In this document: positions 23,655-35,866 of the stretch, piece after piece
Position numbering within the stretch: the first letter of the stretch is position 1
How the letters are laid out: every line of letters starts with the position of its first letter
From: Galerina marginata
Taxonomy: Eukaryota; Basidiomycota; Agaricomycetes; Agaricales; Galerinaceae
NCBI GenBank assembly: GCA_023014335.1
Contig: JAECYW010000006.1
Location: 310,001-374,000 of the forward strand
Reading direction: 5' to 3'
Length of the DNA: 64,000 nucleotides
Position numbers and translations under genes: made by a program
The notes under the pieces: model-generated
Database searches by the model: none
Seen by the model: only the letters and a program-made list of their open reading frames with translations
Told to the model about the DNA's origin: nothing

Positions 23655-24140
23655 AATTCACCGTTTTTCCGACACGCCTCTACACATGCCGCGGTCATCG
23701 CTCGGGTAGGATTTTATTCATTTTGACTCGTTGTCACCCTTCACTCAATGTTAATCGTGTCACCCACCAGACCGATCTGGCTCAATTGTCGGTCATTTTC
23801 TGGGATGGTGTCAACATGAGAGGTGGAACCTGGTCGCCTGCAAGCCTTCTGCCGAATACGTGCACGAATATGACTGGTGATTGGGTGGACAGACCCGAGA
23901 GCCTCTTGATTGGTCCAGGTTATACTTGTACATTCTTCACGTCAGTATTGGTTCTCGACTGGTCTCAATTCTGTGTCATACATTCTGATACCTCATTTGT
24001 TTAGCTACCCTAGTTGCCAATACGCTGGAATATCGCTTACTGGACAAATTGTTAACCTCCAAACGGGTCCAGGCGTCTTCAACTCAAGCCTCTACAATGC
24101 CATTGAATCTTTCGACTGCGTTAGGACGGCCCCGTCTTAA
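23655..24140 (+). pseudogene. paralogous secreted beta/gamma-crystallin-like protein, start lost
   Basis: Exon 2 (23771-23940) and exon 3 (24005-24140) are intact and in frame: QLSVIFWDGVN, GGTWSPASLLPN, CTNMTGDWVDRPESL, YTCTFF, then YPSCQYAG and NAIESFDCV. A phase-2 intron of 64 nt separates them. The preceding exon ends at 23705 with AAVIAR, identical to the signal-peptide end of the 21.15-kb paralog, and is followed by a 65-nt intron. Upstream, the signal-peptide sequence is degraded and no in-frame ATG exists. Mature domain of about 100 residues with six cysteines. Either the gene is dead or it starts from an exon I cannot see. Confidence 0.55.
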
Positions 24141-25810
24141 GAGTATAAGACCTGACATGGACCTATTTTTGTGTAAGCCTTACGCTCAGTTTCCGATTCT
24201 AGTCCACAATACAAATCAATTTCTCCTTGCAGATATACTGATACTGGGTGATTTTTGAATTTCAATAAATTGTAAATTCTTAGTTCTGAGTCGGCTCACC
24301 AGAAGATTTTGAACCCGGTTCTAAGCGCAGCCGCCTCTTGATCATGAGGCGGTTTCCTGGTTCATCAGATTGCCAGGTCTCTCAAAGTGTAAAAATATAT
24401 AGGAATTACCACGCTACATTCTGATAGCTCATTTTTGTTGCCTAATGAAAAGGTAGAGGGCGAGTTATAATAGGTCGTACACTCCTCGGGCCTGGGCCAT
24501 TGGGAAAGACTTGTCCCCATTGCCCCAGGCTCGAACATTTACCAGCGTGTACCAGTCTACGTTTTATTTTGTCTCCAGTTTAAAATCTGAAGATTCCAAG
24601 ATGAACCAACGAATTACCTACCCAAGTTACGTGAATATTGTTCAGCAGCTGTTGGCACGGTCAATCGCTCATCCGGAACCTCGCATGTTAGTTTAGGTGG
24701 TGGTTCTATTTTCATCCAACTATTGCTTCTTACCTGCTTCAGCATACTTGATTCGCTTACAGCTCTTCGAATCAAACTCTTCTATTCTTGGTACTTGGCG
24801 TGTCAGCTCAGTAAGCGCCGGGGACAAAGAAAATTCAGTTCCGCGGCACTCTCAAATCGGGCGACGATCTCCCAGTGCCGATGACCATGCGGCTCCGCAT
24901 AGACCCGACTTACAACATTTATGAGGATAGTCCTGCTCGACGTCCAAGAATTAAGGAGTTACATTGATGGTCGCGGTCGCGAACTATGACGATAACCAGG
25001 AATCGTCAGTAAACAACGAAGATAAACCATAAAGATCTTACCGAGTTTTTTTAGCAGAAATTGAAGACATTTCATCGCCGTTCTGAAGTGAAAACAAATA
25101 CTTCAAAGTTCTGGCAACCAAGGGGCGAGCTCCACAATACGAATAACTGATTTACTTATCAATCAAACTGCAGGTCCACAACCTGATCGCCGCCTGGGCG
25201 CATTGTGTCGCTGCCTGCTTGTACGCAGCGGTGCGTGAGCAGATGCACGCATTTGCATGGTGATGGTGTCAAAGTCCCGAGCGCACATGATGGCTGCATG
25301 CATCACTTACTCAGTACAAAGAGTCGGTATTGTCTTTTTACATCAGCCCCAAGACGCTTTAAAGCATAATAAAATCGTATTCAAAGGCTTTACCGCACTG
25401 ACTAGACTTCGAGGACTAAGACCGTTGACATGGGTCAAAAATGGGTACTTCTGGTCATTCTGGGGTGGTAGCTTTAAAAAGAATAATTTATGTGGGTTTG
25501 GAAAAACCTCTAAAGCCATTCTATCTCGTTTTTGTGCCGTTAGATCATTCCACGCAGGTTGTGCATTGACCTTGCAGGCGTCGCGCGCTCACCTTCAGCG
25601 GAGTTTTAAGCCTTGTGATCCGTGCGAAAACCCTTCCGTCGCTTCCTCCCTTTCCCCCATGTCGCTGCCTGCATGCTCCCAGCACACCACCGCCTCTAGG
25701 CCTTCCAGGCACTCTTGTTTTCTCTTTGATATCTGGTGCATGTCGCATGGTCCCGGTGTCAACGTTTCAACACTAACGCGTCCGATCCAGACCACTTCAC
25801 GGTGAATAAA
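24141..25810. other. no convincing gene
   Basis: One ATG-initiated frame at 25257-25805 (182 codons) is open but shows no family signature and is rich in Ser/Cys/His. It may be chance. A perfect palindrome GCCGCCTC-TTGATCAT-GAGGCGG lies at ~24330-24352. Confidence 0.35.
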
Positions 25811-25811
25811 T

Positions 25812-27195
25812 TAGATCCTCCTCTCCGTCGCTTTCTGACCTAACGTATCTTCTTGTTTTAGAGGCGATCATTCATGTTGCTTCGGAGTCTGGAGTGAGAG
25901 TGAAGTTATCGAATGAGTTCGGTGTGCTGGCAGTGGCAGCGGCAGTTTTTTCCAGCCTCGGTGGTTTGCAGTTTTGGGCTTTTCCGAGGCGAGAGTCGTA
26001 TTCTCGACGTATTCGCAAGCTAAAACAGTTGTTGGCAGGTCATTATTACCGTATCTTTTTAGCTGTCTGCCGCGCGCTCTGCTGAGATATCCATGTTGCA
26101 CCGGCCCTCCTTTGGTTGTGCCTGAAACAGAAGAAGAAAGCGGAAAATGCTTTTCTGGCCGTGCTATCGTCTACTCCAAGTTCAGCAGATGCGTCGATGT
26201 CATCGATGATCCGCCCACCTTCACCATCGTGTCATCGTGTCCGTTGTCGAAGACCAAGCCGCTCCCTGAACCGACGTTTCCTTGCAGCTTCCCATTCCCA
26301 TTTCGCTCGCTGTCCGCCATTCCTATTGTGATTTGTTGGCATCGTTTGTCTTCCCGCGAAGCACATGCCGACTACTCTAATTCCTCGATACCGATACATG
26401 GGCACGGTATCGAACCCGCCTGGGTTGATACATGGGTTTTCCACTGGGCTCGGGGTCGACTAGCTTCGTGGTTAAGCTGGATGTCTGCAGGCGAGGGGTC
26501 GTAGAGCAGGAAGCCCAGCGTCCGCTTTCCGTAGCTTCCTGCCAAGCAAGAACGAAGACGCACGAATCGTAGAAGTCCAGGAGACGATGCTCGTCAGCCA
26601 GTTCACTGCTCCGCTGTCTGACCCACTTCATCGATCTAAACCCCTTCCTCCACGTCGATTGTGAGACGTGTCCGTCCCAGCAACAACACCAAGCACCAAG
26701 CACCATCAGTAATTGAACGAAGAACAACTATTGTTCTTCAGGACTTCCACTCCTGCCCCTACTCTCCGCCCGCTGGCCTCAGCAGCTGCCGCCTGCCGTG
26801 CACCTGGCTCGTCCTCGCCTTCATCTTTGCGAAACGCCGCTGGTGACGTGTCTAGCTGCCCAGCCCACCCAACGAACAACGTGGACGTGCAATCTTTTGG
26901 GTTTTAGATCCAGGCGACTGCGCTCGCCCCTCTATGAGGTTCATGCGGGTATACTGGATTCGATGGGATGGTGTTTGGGTTGGTGCCGTTACTGTTGCCA
27001 GTAACCGGTGACGTTGCTGGCGACGGTGCTGGCGACGCCTGCCTCTATGATCCCTGCGCACCATCGCTGTCTGACGTCGACCCCTTGGCCCTTCTGATTC
27101 TGACACTCTCGTTGACTCTTCGATATCTGACGCCTATCAAACCCGCTTTCAACTTTGGCCGTGTTCGAATACAACACCATAACGTCGTGGTAAGA
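25812..27195 (+). repeat. copy D of the long dispersed repeat (tandem partner of E)
   Basis: Landmarks in order: GATCCTCCTCTCCGTCG (~25814), TTTTAGAGGCGATCATTC (~25857), AATGAGTTC, GTCGAAGACCAAGCC (~26247), GTGAGACGTGTCC (~26660), CATGCGGGTATACTGGATT (~26943). The same order with nearly the same spacing follows in copy E, offset by ~1383 bp. Open frames on both strands are short and inconsistent, so I treat it as non-coding. Confidence 0.65.
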
Positions 27196-28900
27196 AACTC
27201 GAACCTCCTCTCCACCGCATTAGATCTAACCCACTTTCAGGTCTTAGGCAATCATCTTCGTTGTCGCTCTGGGGTGACATTACCGAACGAGTTCTCTACT
27301 CTATGTTCTCAACACTACCGCTGGCGTTTTCTTGGACCAGCCTCGATGGTCAGTACCTTTGTTCTTTGCCGAGGTAGGAGTAATATTCTCGACGTATTCG
27401 CAGGTTAAAATCATTGCTGGCAGGTCAACTTTACTATAAGTATATCAGTCGATCTTTACGGGGAGAGACTGCACCGGCCCTCTTTTGGTTCTACGTGAGG
27501 CGAAGGCATGGAGCACTGTACATGCCGCGCTATCGCGAATAACGGATTCTCGTACCCTCTGATACAACACGACTGCCGCGTCTACTTCAGGTTCAGTCAC
27601 CCATCGCGTCATCGCATTCGCTGTCGAAGACCAAGCCAGCTCTCCTCCATTCCCTTTCTGACCTTGCCATTCCCGTTTCACTCGCTGTCCGTCACCCCTA
27701 TTATGATTCGCTGACATCATCTGCCTTGGCGCAAAGCACATGTCGACTAGCCCAATACCTCGACAATCGATGCACGAGGCACGGTACTGGAACCCGTCTG
27801 GGCTCCTATTGAGCTCGGGATAGACGAGCTTGGTGGTTGAGCTGGATGTATGCGGGTGGATAAGGAAACACAACGAGCCATCGACGTCGACTCCCCGTAG
27901 CTTCTTGTCATGGCAAGACCGCAGTCGCACGCATCAGCGATTTTGGGAGCAGACAGTCATAAGCCAGTTTGAGCCCCCTTCGCTGGCTGCCCCACTTCAT
28001 CGATTATCGATCATTTTCTAGATTCCATCCTCTCCGTCGATCGTGAGACGTGTCCGCTCCAGCAGCAGTAATACCAAGTAATACCAAGTAATAGGCACCA
28101 TCAGCAACGGATCGTTGAACAACGACTCGTCTTGACGGCTTCCACCCCTACCCCTACCCCTGCCCTCTCCGCCCACAGGCTTCAGTCCTTGTCTACTGCC
28201 CGTCGTACAAACACCCTCGTCCTCGCCCTCGGCTCTGCGAAACGCCGCTGGTGACGTGACAGCTTTCCCGGCCTATATGACGAATGACGCGGATGCGACA
28301 TTTTGGGTGGGCACTCTCTCAACGGCTGCGCTCGCGCCCCATGAGGTCCATGCAGGTCCACTGGATTGGAGGAACGGGGACGGTATTTGGGTTGGGGCTG
28401 AAGGGGGAAGTGTCGGCAACGGGCTGTGTTTGGGGTGCAGAAGAAGATAGATGTGTCAGGGTGGGGCAGGGCGGGGTGGGGAGGGTAGATTGGATGGCGA
28501 TTTCCTAACAAGAGGACACAGACGACGAAGAAACGAGGCCGAGCGCCGGGTTCCAGTAATATGTCTGTCCGTTCACCACGATCGCATCCACTTCGCCTCC
28601 CTCTTGGCCAACATCTTCAACGTCTGCGAACACACATCCTCAACTAGCGAGCAGGCGACGACGACGAGCTCGTATTCCCGCTGGCCCTCGCCCCGGCCTG
28701 TGTATTGGACTGATTGGCATGTTTAACTCTCAACCTTCATCGTTTCGGGTACGACTTCGGCCTGAACCTCCCTGCTCGAACTGGCGCTGCTCAGCGACGT
28801 GCACGACGAAGAGATGAGAAGGAGGGTTATCACCGAAGCCCTCGACCTCCTAAACGGCCTCGCCGAATCAGACGCACTGCCCGCTCCGAACTTGAACTCT
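27196..28900 (+). repeat. copy E of the long dispersed repeat
   Basis: Landmarks match copy D: GAACCTCCTCTCC (~27197), GGTCTTAGGCAATCATC (~27240), GTCGAAGACCAAGCC (~27628), GTGAGACGTGTCC (~28043), CATGCAGGTCCACTGGATT (~28349). The 803-bp distance between the second and fourth landmark is conserved with copy D. The last ~500 bp, from CTGGATTGG onward, continue into sequence resembling the end of copy A (TTTCGGGT... words near 28740 and 17490). Confidence 0.6.
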
Positions 28901-29700
28901 GAATTAGGAGTCGGAGTTTAGTGCTGAATGACGGATGTAGGGGTAAAACTTGACGAATAGATAGCAGGACTAGGAATTCTCTATTCGCTGTATTCTCGTG
29001 CAGAGTTTTATTTCGAACTTACCAAGAACTTACGGTGCTTAACTCCACACAAAAATAAACCACGAATTTGTTTGGGACTTGTCCTAAAATAGCGCTGTTC
29101 TTTATTTGTTTTTTACGCCTGAAACAAACATCAGATATCGGACAGCCATTTCTCCGTCTCCATCCTGCCTCATCTTTATCTTTATCATGCACGTCGACGG
29201 GTACTACCAAGGCGCTTTCTCTAAGGACGGCCGGTCGTTATTGCCATAAACCCGCTCTCAATAAGTTCCGGCGCAGCTGTCAGCAGGGGGACTGTCGAAA
29301 GTGTCAGCACCACCGCCGCGTGCTGGTAAGGGCCGCTGGCGCTGCTGTGGCTGCAGCTGCTAGTCGCCGGGTAGGACGAAGGAGAGGAGGAGGAGGAGGA
29401 GGAGGAGGAGGAGGAGATACGAGCCAGGAAAAAGTTCCTGGTGCAGCTTCGCTCGTCACCTTGCCGTTGCCCATTATTCACGCCCGTGCCGTCGATTATG
29501 TTGGATTCATCAGGCGGGGCGTGTGTTTTGTAACGCTGTAATCATCATCTTGACGAGCCTAACCTGGGCCTGATCCCGTAGACCTGGCAGGATACTCGAC
29601 GCCTCATTCCAATCGATCTCGATTCCCGCACCGACCTACGAGTCCTGGACGAGCTCGCTGGTCTTACTGTACCATTTCGTTCAATTGGTCCGGGGGTGTG
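28900..29700. other. no gene recognised; contains a (GGA)n microsatellite
   Basis: A pure GGA repeat occupies ~29387-29414 within a plus-strand frame (29068-29541) that reads poly-Gly there. No other coding evidence. Confidence 0.45.
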
Positions 29701-29704
29701 ACCT

Positions 29705-30738
29705 GTGACCCGATGGACCAATTTTTGCGCAGGGCCAACCTATATGGGCCTGTTCGGGTCAGATTCCCGTGTTTCTCGGTGCCCCTTTTTTAGTGCTCGC
29801 TGTCTATCTTTGACGGCGTCCTATGTTCGTGTACGTTTTTCTCGGTTTATTTCCTATGTAATTGGCTCGCTTCTTTCTATGGTTGTAACTTGCCATTTAC
29901 TTCTTTCATTGTATGGTTTTTTCTGTGGTTTGAGTTTTCTTCGCAATTTCTCCTTCGACCCTTTCTCTCTTTTCGCGCCTCTTTTTGGGGATGATTTGCC
30001 TTCTGTTCGTTTTTGGGTTGGTTCTCGTGGGGCACTTTTAGGCCACACTTCTTTTTCCATCTCTTGCCTGCCTCTAAAGGGAATCGTCAACGTTCTTCGA
30101 CATTTTTATATGGGTTCTTTTGTTCTCCTTTCGCTCTTCACTTTCTCTGGTCGCCACAGGCCATGTCTTTCTTTTGTTAGATGGTGTGTTACCGATGTTT
30201 TAGTTTTCTTCGTGGTATCTTTGCTGTGGCTTCCTTTGCACCATTTTAGTGACATCGAGTTCAACATTTCGTGTTTACTTTCTGCAGCGCGTAGCTCTTG
30301 CGTTGGCAGTCCTTTTTCACTCTATATGCACCCATTTTGTTCTTCGTTTCGTTTTCATTTTGTTTTGGCTCGACCTTATGTGGTTGTTTTTCCCCCCTTG
30401 TGTTCGGTGCATCGTCTTCACCTTGGTCTGGACGTAGTAATTTCTTTCTTGTCAAAGTCTTTTTGGCGTCGTCGTAACCTTTACTGCCTTGCTCGAATTT
30501 TTTCGTTCATCATTTCATTCTTTTCCTCAATTGCGCGTTCGTTCATTCGTTTATTTTCCCTCCTCGCAATCTTCCGCTTTTCTCGAGACCCGAAATGCCT
30601 GCCTTCTTTTATCTTACGTTTCCTCCCTTCGTATATTTTCTCTCCTCCCCATCCCCTCGTCTTATCTTTTCAAAACCAAAACTACCCCCCCCCCCCCCCC
30701 CCCCCCCCTTTTTTTTTTTTTCTTTCTTTTTTTTTCAG
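29705..30738 (+). promoter_or_regulatory. ~1-kb pyrimidine-rich leader ending in a C26-T11 tract and splice acceptor
   Basis: The plus strand is strongly T/C-rich and free of stops in one frame for 394 codons, but that frame has no ATG start and translates to Phe/Leu/Ser/Arg monotony, so I read it as a non-coding leader or intron. It ends with 26 consecutive C (30685-30710), 11 T, then TCTTT..TTTCAG with AG at 30737-30738, an exaggerated polypyrimidine tract just before the broken Ser-rich gene. Pyrimidine-rich stretches are common upstream of highly expressed fungal genes; the length here is unusual. Confidence 0.45.
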
Positions 30739-33700
30739 GACCCAAAACCAATGCACCACTTCCCGCTCTCCTCGCTGCTCTCCTTGCGCGACGCGAGCTA
30801 CCTCGAAAACGCCCCAAGACGTCCTACCGGAGCGGCCCTTCCTCTGTGTCCAGCCGGGCACGGAGCAAGACTTCGTCGCATCGCCCTAGCGAACGCGAAC
30901 GTGAGCACAGGCGGAGCACCTCTGCGCCGAGGAGCAGTACCTCAACTGCTAAAGACCCACGCCGCCAGCTGCGAGAGGATGGCGTGGGCGTGGGCGTGTC
31001 GACCATGGCGCCTGTACCTGGCAGCTCGCGGGTGAGGGGTGGGACGGATGTTGAAGACGACCGGTACCTTCGTCCGCCAGGGCTTGCTTCTGCGCCTGCT
31101 CCTGCGCCTGGGTCTGGGTCTGGGTCTGGGCTTACGGAGGCTGAACGACGAGCACGCGAGGTGGAGCGGGAGAAGCAGCACGAAAGACAGCGAGAACGAG
31201 AGAGGGAACGGGAGAAGGAGAGGCAGCGACGTCGTCGACGAGAGCAAGAAGAGAAAGAACTGGAGTACCTCAGAGGGTGGGATGATATTGGGATATCGTT
31301 TGGGAAGAAGAAAGATAAGGAGAAGGATAAGGGAAAAGGGAAGGAGAAGGAGGGCGAGCGGACGAGAGATAAGGGCAAGGAGAAAGAGAAGGAGCGGGGC
31401 ACCAACCAACCCACCCACGAGGAAGGCCAGCTTGCCCGCCCTCGTCAGGTTGGGTAAACTGAGCACTGCACCGTCAATTCCCATGAGCTCGCCTGCCATG
31501 TCAAGTGTCGCGATTCACTCGGTGCGCCTGTTGCTACCGCGAGCAGCAGCACTATAGTCTCCTCCTCTGGTCCCAAGTTCATCGGAGGGCTATTCGGGAA
31601 GAGCAGTGGTGGTGGCGCGAGCGACGGTTGAGTTGGAAGTTGGGGAAGCGGCGGGTGGGGGGGGGGGGGGGGGGAGGAGGGATGATAGGGAGAGCGAGAG
31701 CGAGAGGATGCAGCGGGCGTCGTTGGATGTTCAACCGGCGTCTGCTGTTGCATCGGCGCCGTCGAGGTCCACGATTTTACCAGAACGGCACGTTCGTCAG
31801 TACCACCAGCACCAGGAGGACGGGCAGTCGAATTTTAGATCGACGTCTATCCTGACCAGCGAGACTGCCAGCACACTCAACGACGACGATGGGACCTCCA
31901 GCATGCATGCCCAGAGTCTCTTCATCGCCGACGACCGTTCTGTCGCCCGTCCTCTATCGGCAGACCCAAGCTGACTTTATTACCCATTATGGACGCTGCA
32001 GCAGCCAACGAGCAGGACCCCATCTCTGCCGTCGCGTCTCACGAAGCCTTACCACTCCCTCTTTGCCTAGCTCAAGACGAGTCTCAGTAAATTCGTCGTC
32101 GCTCAGCTTGTCATCCCCGGTGTTCGCGCATAGCACCGATTCGGGGTAGAGCGGGGACAAGTTTGATGATGAGGGGCGCGGGCTGCTGCAGGGCGGGGGT
32201 GGGGGAAAGTTGAGGAGCAGGAGGGCAGACTCGGCGGAGAGGGGCGGGTATAGGTATGGGGGTATCAGCACCATCCGCGCCAGATGGGTGCGGAGGGGGG
32301 AAAGGGGTCTGCGACGGATGAGAAGACGGAGGGTGGGAAGAGGGTGCCAGCTTCTGCTGGTAAGGAGGAGGAGGGGCGGGGGCATGAGTCAGAGACGAGG
32401 AGTAGGATGGATAGGGAGGTTGGATCAGGGTCTGGGCGTGAACGTGGGGTGTATGAGCAGTTAAAACAACAACCCCCGCGATAGCAGCAGCCGTCGCAGC
32501 ACCGACGCGACGACCGGGAAAGAGAGGAAGAGGCGAGAAGACGAACGTGGCGAATGGATCGTGCTCGATATGGGCAATGATCATGGTAAGTTTTTACAAT
32601 CTTCGTATCTATTGTAATTACAATTCACTAACTACGTTTTTCGTTTACCTACAGCTTTCAACAGCATCTTGAGAATCTTCCATCGTTATTTCTCGCAACC
32701 TCTAGCGTCAACGTTTGTTCCTTCTTCGATAACGGGTTTGCCAACACCGTCGTCGATGGTGACGACTCATTCCCAGTCACAATCGTACACTCAATCGCAA
32801 CCTCAATCTCATTCCACGTCGCACTCAAACCTGCCAACGCAGCCTAATAGCCCCACGTCAGCTTACCCAAATTCACCTATCCAGACTGCTTTCTGGTCAT
32901 CGACTACTCTTCCGGTATCAAGCTCAAATTCATTGGCCACGAATTCGATTTCAAAAGCGCCAGCGACTACACCTGGATCCGACGACGAGGATTACGGCAA
33001 CTCGTTAGCTCGCTGCAGGCGAGTCGAATCCAAGACGTACCAGGAGAACCACAGGCCTAAAACTCGAACCTCAAATCATCCGTTCTCTCGCCTGACACAC
33101 CCAAACCCAAACCCATCAAAAACCCTTCGTTGTCAAATATCCCTCCCTCCAGCCCCCGCCCTGCGCTACCCGGAATGACATACCGAGATCGTGCAGCGTG
33201 CACGGCGCCACGGGATGCGAGAGGCAGGGAGACCGTTTGACCTCGCGCAGAATGGGTGGCGCCCGGAGTTCGAGTGGGTCGAAGAGAGGAGGGAGAGGAT
33301 GAATATGAGAGTCATGCGAGACAGGCTGGGTGGAGCTTGGAGGATGGGGGTGTTGAGGAAGAAGTGGAATGTGCTGATGGAGACGGAGAGGTTGCTGGCG
33401 AGGAGGAATGGTCGGCTTTGGGTCTGGAGGAGCAGAGGGGGATGAGCCAGGTGTCGCATGTGTCGACTATCAATGCCGTTCGAATGAACGACGCTGCTGG
33501 TGCTCGTTCGTTCAGGGAAACTGGCGAACATACACCGTCTCTTCGACCCACCCCTCTCGACGCCGCGGAAGAGTGGGTCGACGCCCGAGAATCCCCGTCT
33601 TTAGACGATCACGACGGTGACTCCGCCAGTGGCTACGTCGACGACGACTACGACCCCGAGCCAAGGTACGGGTATTCCTGCACGCATGGGCATGGAGACG

Positions 33701-35756
33701 AAGAGGAGGACGCGTTGGCTTTGGGCATGGGTACGGGCATGGAATCATTGTTGGAGGGCGGGGATAGCGATGAGGGGGAGGGGAGCGAGACTGAGTGGGT
33801 GGCGTGGTTGACTGATTTGCCGAGGCATGTGGAGGTTAGGAAGATGCGGGCGTTGGAGGCTGAGAGGAGGAGGGAGGTGGAGCGAGAGAAAGCGAGGGCG
33901 AAAAAGAGGGTGGAGGAGGAGAGGGTGGATGGGATGGGACGAGAGAGCAAAGTTCGTCAGGTGGGCCTCAGCTGTCGCCTATGGTTTTGGAAATCCGTTT
34001 GCGGAGCAGCAGGCAGCAGGTGCAGGCTCATTCGGAAGCACAAGCAGAAATTCAACCACGAACATCGCTTTCAGCATCCCTTGAACCAAACGTAGCCATC
34101 GTTGAACATACTAGCACGTCGACGACTCCTTCACGCGGCGCCCATCAGCCAGCCACGCAAGAGGAGGAAAGGCAGCTCGTTATCGATTCCCGAAGGCTCT
34201 TTGAACCTAGCACACGTTTGTACCCGCAGCCTCCGCCGGCTCTTCCGCCAGCAACTTCAATGCTGCACTCAAGTTCAGCGGACCTGTTCCCATTCGGCTC
34301 GCGAGAGAGTTTGCAGCTGCACCGCCAGCACAGTCATCTCATGGGCGTCGACAGTGTCGCTGGCAGGGGCAGCATAGCCTCCACCCAACCATCCTCATTC
34401 ACCTACAGCTCCGCCTAGGTCCACGTTCTCTCAGAAACCCGCATTCGCGTTTCCAGCACTGGCTCTTCCTTGCCTCCGCGTATGCGTGACCGTCACCGTC
34501 ACCGTGATGCGCGCGGTGGTGGTGCGAGAGGTGGTAATGATGGTTTTGGTGCTGCTGCCTCGCCCATTGACGTTAATTTACCTGCGAGTCCAACACGTCG
34601 AGGAGGCATCCGATTTCGGCTGTGGATAGTGATTTCTACGGGTATGGCTTGGGGAATCAGCACACGGACGTGCCATCTTCTTCTACCACCCTCCTTCAGC
34701 CACTGGGTATTCTAATTCTCGTCCTAGGATCGTTCAAACTCATCAACGAACTCATTCAAGATCGACTTCAGGCTCGTCACCAGGCATTGAGACGCTGGAA
34801 TCACCAATTTCGACATCACTGCCTCCAACGTCTCGGATGTCAAGGTTATATCATTCTACATACATGCCCCTCTTGGACTTGGTGGTAGTGGAAGCGGCTC
34901 CGTGGCTTCTTCGCCTCCACGTTCGCCTATGCCTGTGGGCACGGGTACGCCGATGCACGTTCCGCGGTCTTCACTCGTTTCCGTATCTGCAGCAACATCC
35001 TCGTCGACTTCGACTGAGAATGCCCTATCAACCACATCAGCCTCGACTTCGACTTCAACCTCAACTACGATTGAAACCTCAGTGCCGCCCGTAGCGATGT
35101 CCATCCTAACTCAAGCACAAATCCATCAAATCGAGTCAGAAACCGAAATGATGCTGCAAAGCGGGAAATCGAGCCAAGGCTCAGGGTCGCAAGTGCCCAT
35201 ACCTACCTCTCCGCCGCACCACCCACCCACGTCATTCATCCCGATGCCCGTACCCCGCCGCTCAAGTTCAGCTGGTATGTCAATCGCGTCTACGTCTGGC
35301 GCGATGGCTGTAGCTGCGGCTGCTTTTGCATCTGTCGGTATTGGTGGTTCGTTAGGACGGCCTTCGAGTGTGATGATTATAGTTTCGGTTGGAGTTGGGA
35401 GTGGAGGTGCAGGAGGAAGTGAAAGGCATGAGACAGGGGTGCTGAGGAAGCGGTTGAGTGATCTCGGGAAGCATGTTAGCGGAGGTGGGGGTCATGAAGG
35501 AAGGAAAGGGAGAGGGATGGAGAGAACAGCCCGCCGTTGAAGTTGGTCAAGCCAAGACCGAAGTTATCGCTTCCTGGGTTGGCAAGTGGGAGTTCGTCGA
35601 GTCAGGCAGGTCAAAATCAGCATGCTGTCGAGATACATTCACCTTCATATCACCGTCAAGGCATGAGAAGCCCAATTACGTGCACGGCGTCGTCACATCC
35701 TTACACTGTAAGGTACAGGACTCGACGGACTGAGCATCACCGAATCGGATAGCCTT
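30739..35756 (+). pseudogene. large low-complexity Ser/Arg/Glu-rich protein gene, frame-broken
   Basis: Coding character runs for about 5 kb but needs many register changes, few of which fit introns. Recognisable pieces: an Arg/Ser-rich start; a charged EREREREKERQRRR coiled region (~31150-31260); GLFGKSSGGGASDG (~31590); an 18-G run at 31657-31674 next to a frame switch; GEWIVLDMGNDH (~32550) joined by a clear 70-nt intron (GTAAGT...CTACAG) to AFNSILRIFHRYF; a Gln/Ser/Thr/Pro-rich stretch; DLPRHVEVRKMRALEAERRR (~33815); Ser/Pro-rich pieces to ~35535; and GLDGLSITESDSLA ending at 35755, where a dispersed repeat begins. Either the gene is decayed or homopolymer errors broke a real gene. No family name is justified. 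Confidence 0.5.
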
Positions 35757-35866
35757 GCAGTAATATGCGCCGAGGTGGCAACACCATCGGACATCAGTGG
35801 AAATCATCGATTTCTAACAGTGATCCAACGCATACCCATTGAGAGCCGTTGGTGAGCAATGGAAGC
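35756..35866 (-). repeat. inverted copy of the 13.14-kb dispersed repeat
   Basis: On the minus strand it reads from the TTGCTCACCAACGG word to GCGCATATTACTGCAA, matching 13139-13257 including the ATG and first codons of that ORF (MSDGVATSAHIT here). Its inner end coincides with loss of the open frame of the Ser-rich gene. Confidence 0.7.

Noticed and set aside
24330..24352. Perfect palindrome that might be a tRNA or terminator
   Set aside because: It has no cloverleaf, A-box or B-box pattern, and stem-loop terminators are not expected for nuclear fungal genes.
29705..30889. 394-codon open frame that reads like a multi-pass membrane protein
   Set aside because: No ATG start; its hydrophobicity comes from T/C-rich DNA (Phe, Leu, Ser), it crosses the C26/T11 tract, and a strong acceptor lies at its end.
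31039..31557. Several long Arg- or Ser-rich ORFs on both strands at 30.8-31.5 kb
   Set aside because: Shadow frames of the charged repeat region of the broken Ser/Arg/Glu-rich gene; one reading (EREREREKERQRRR) was kept.
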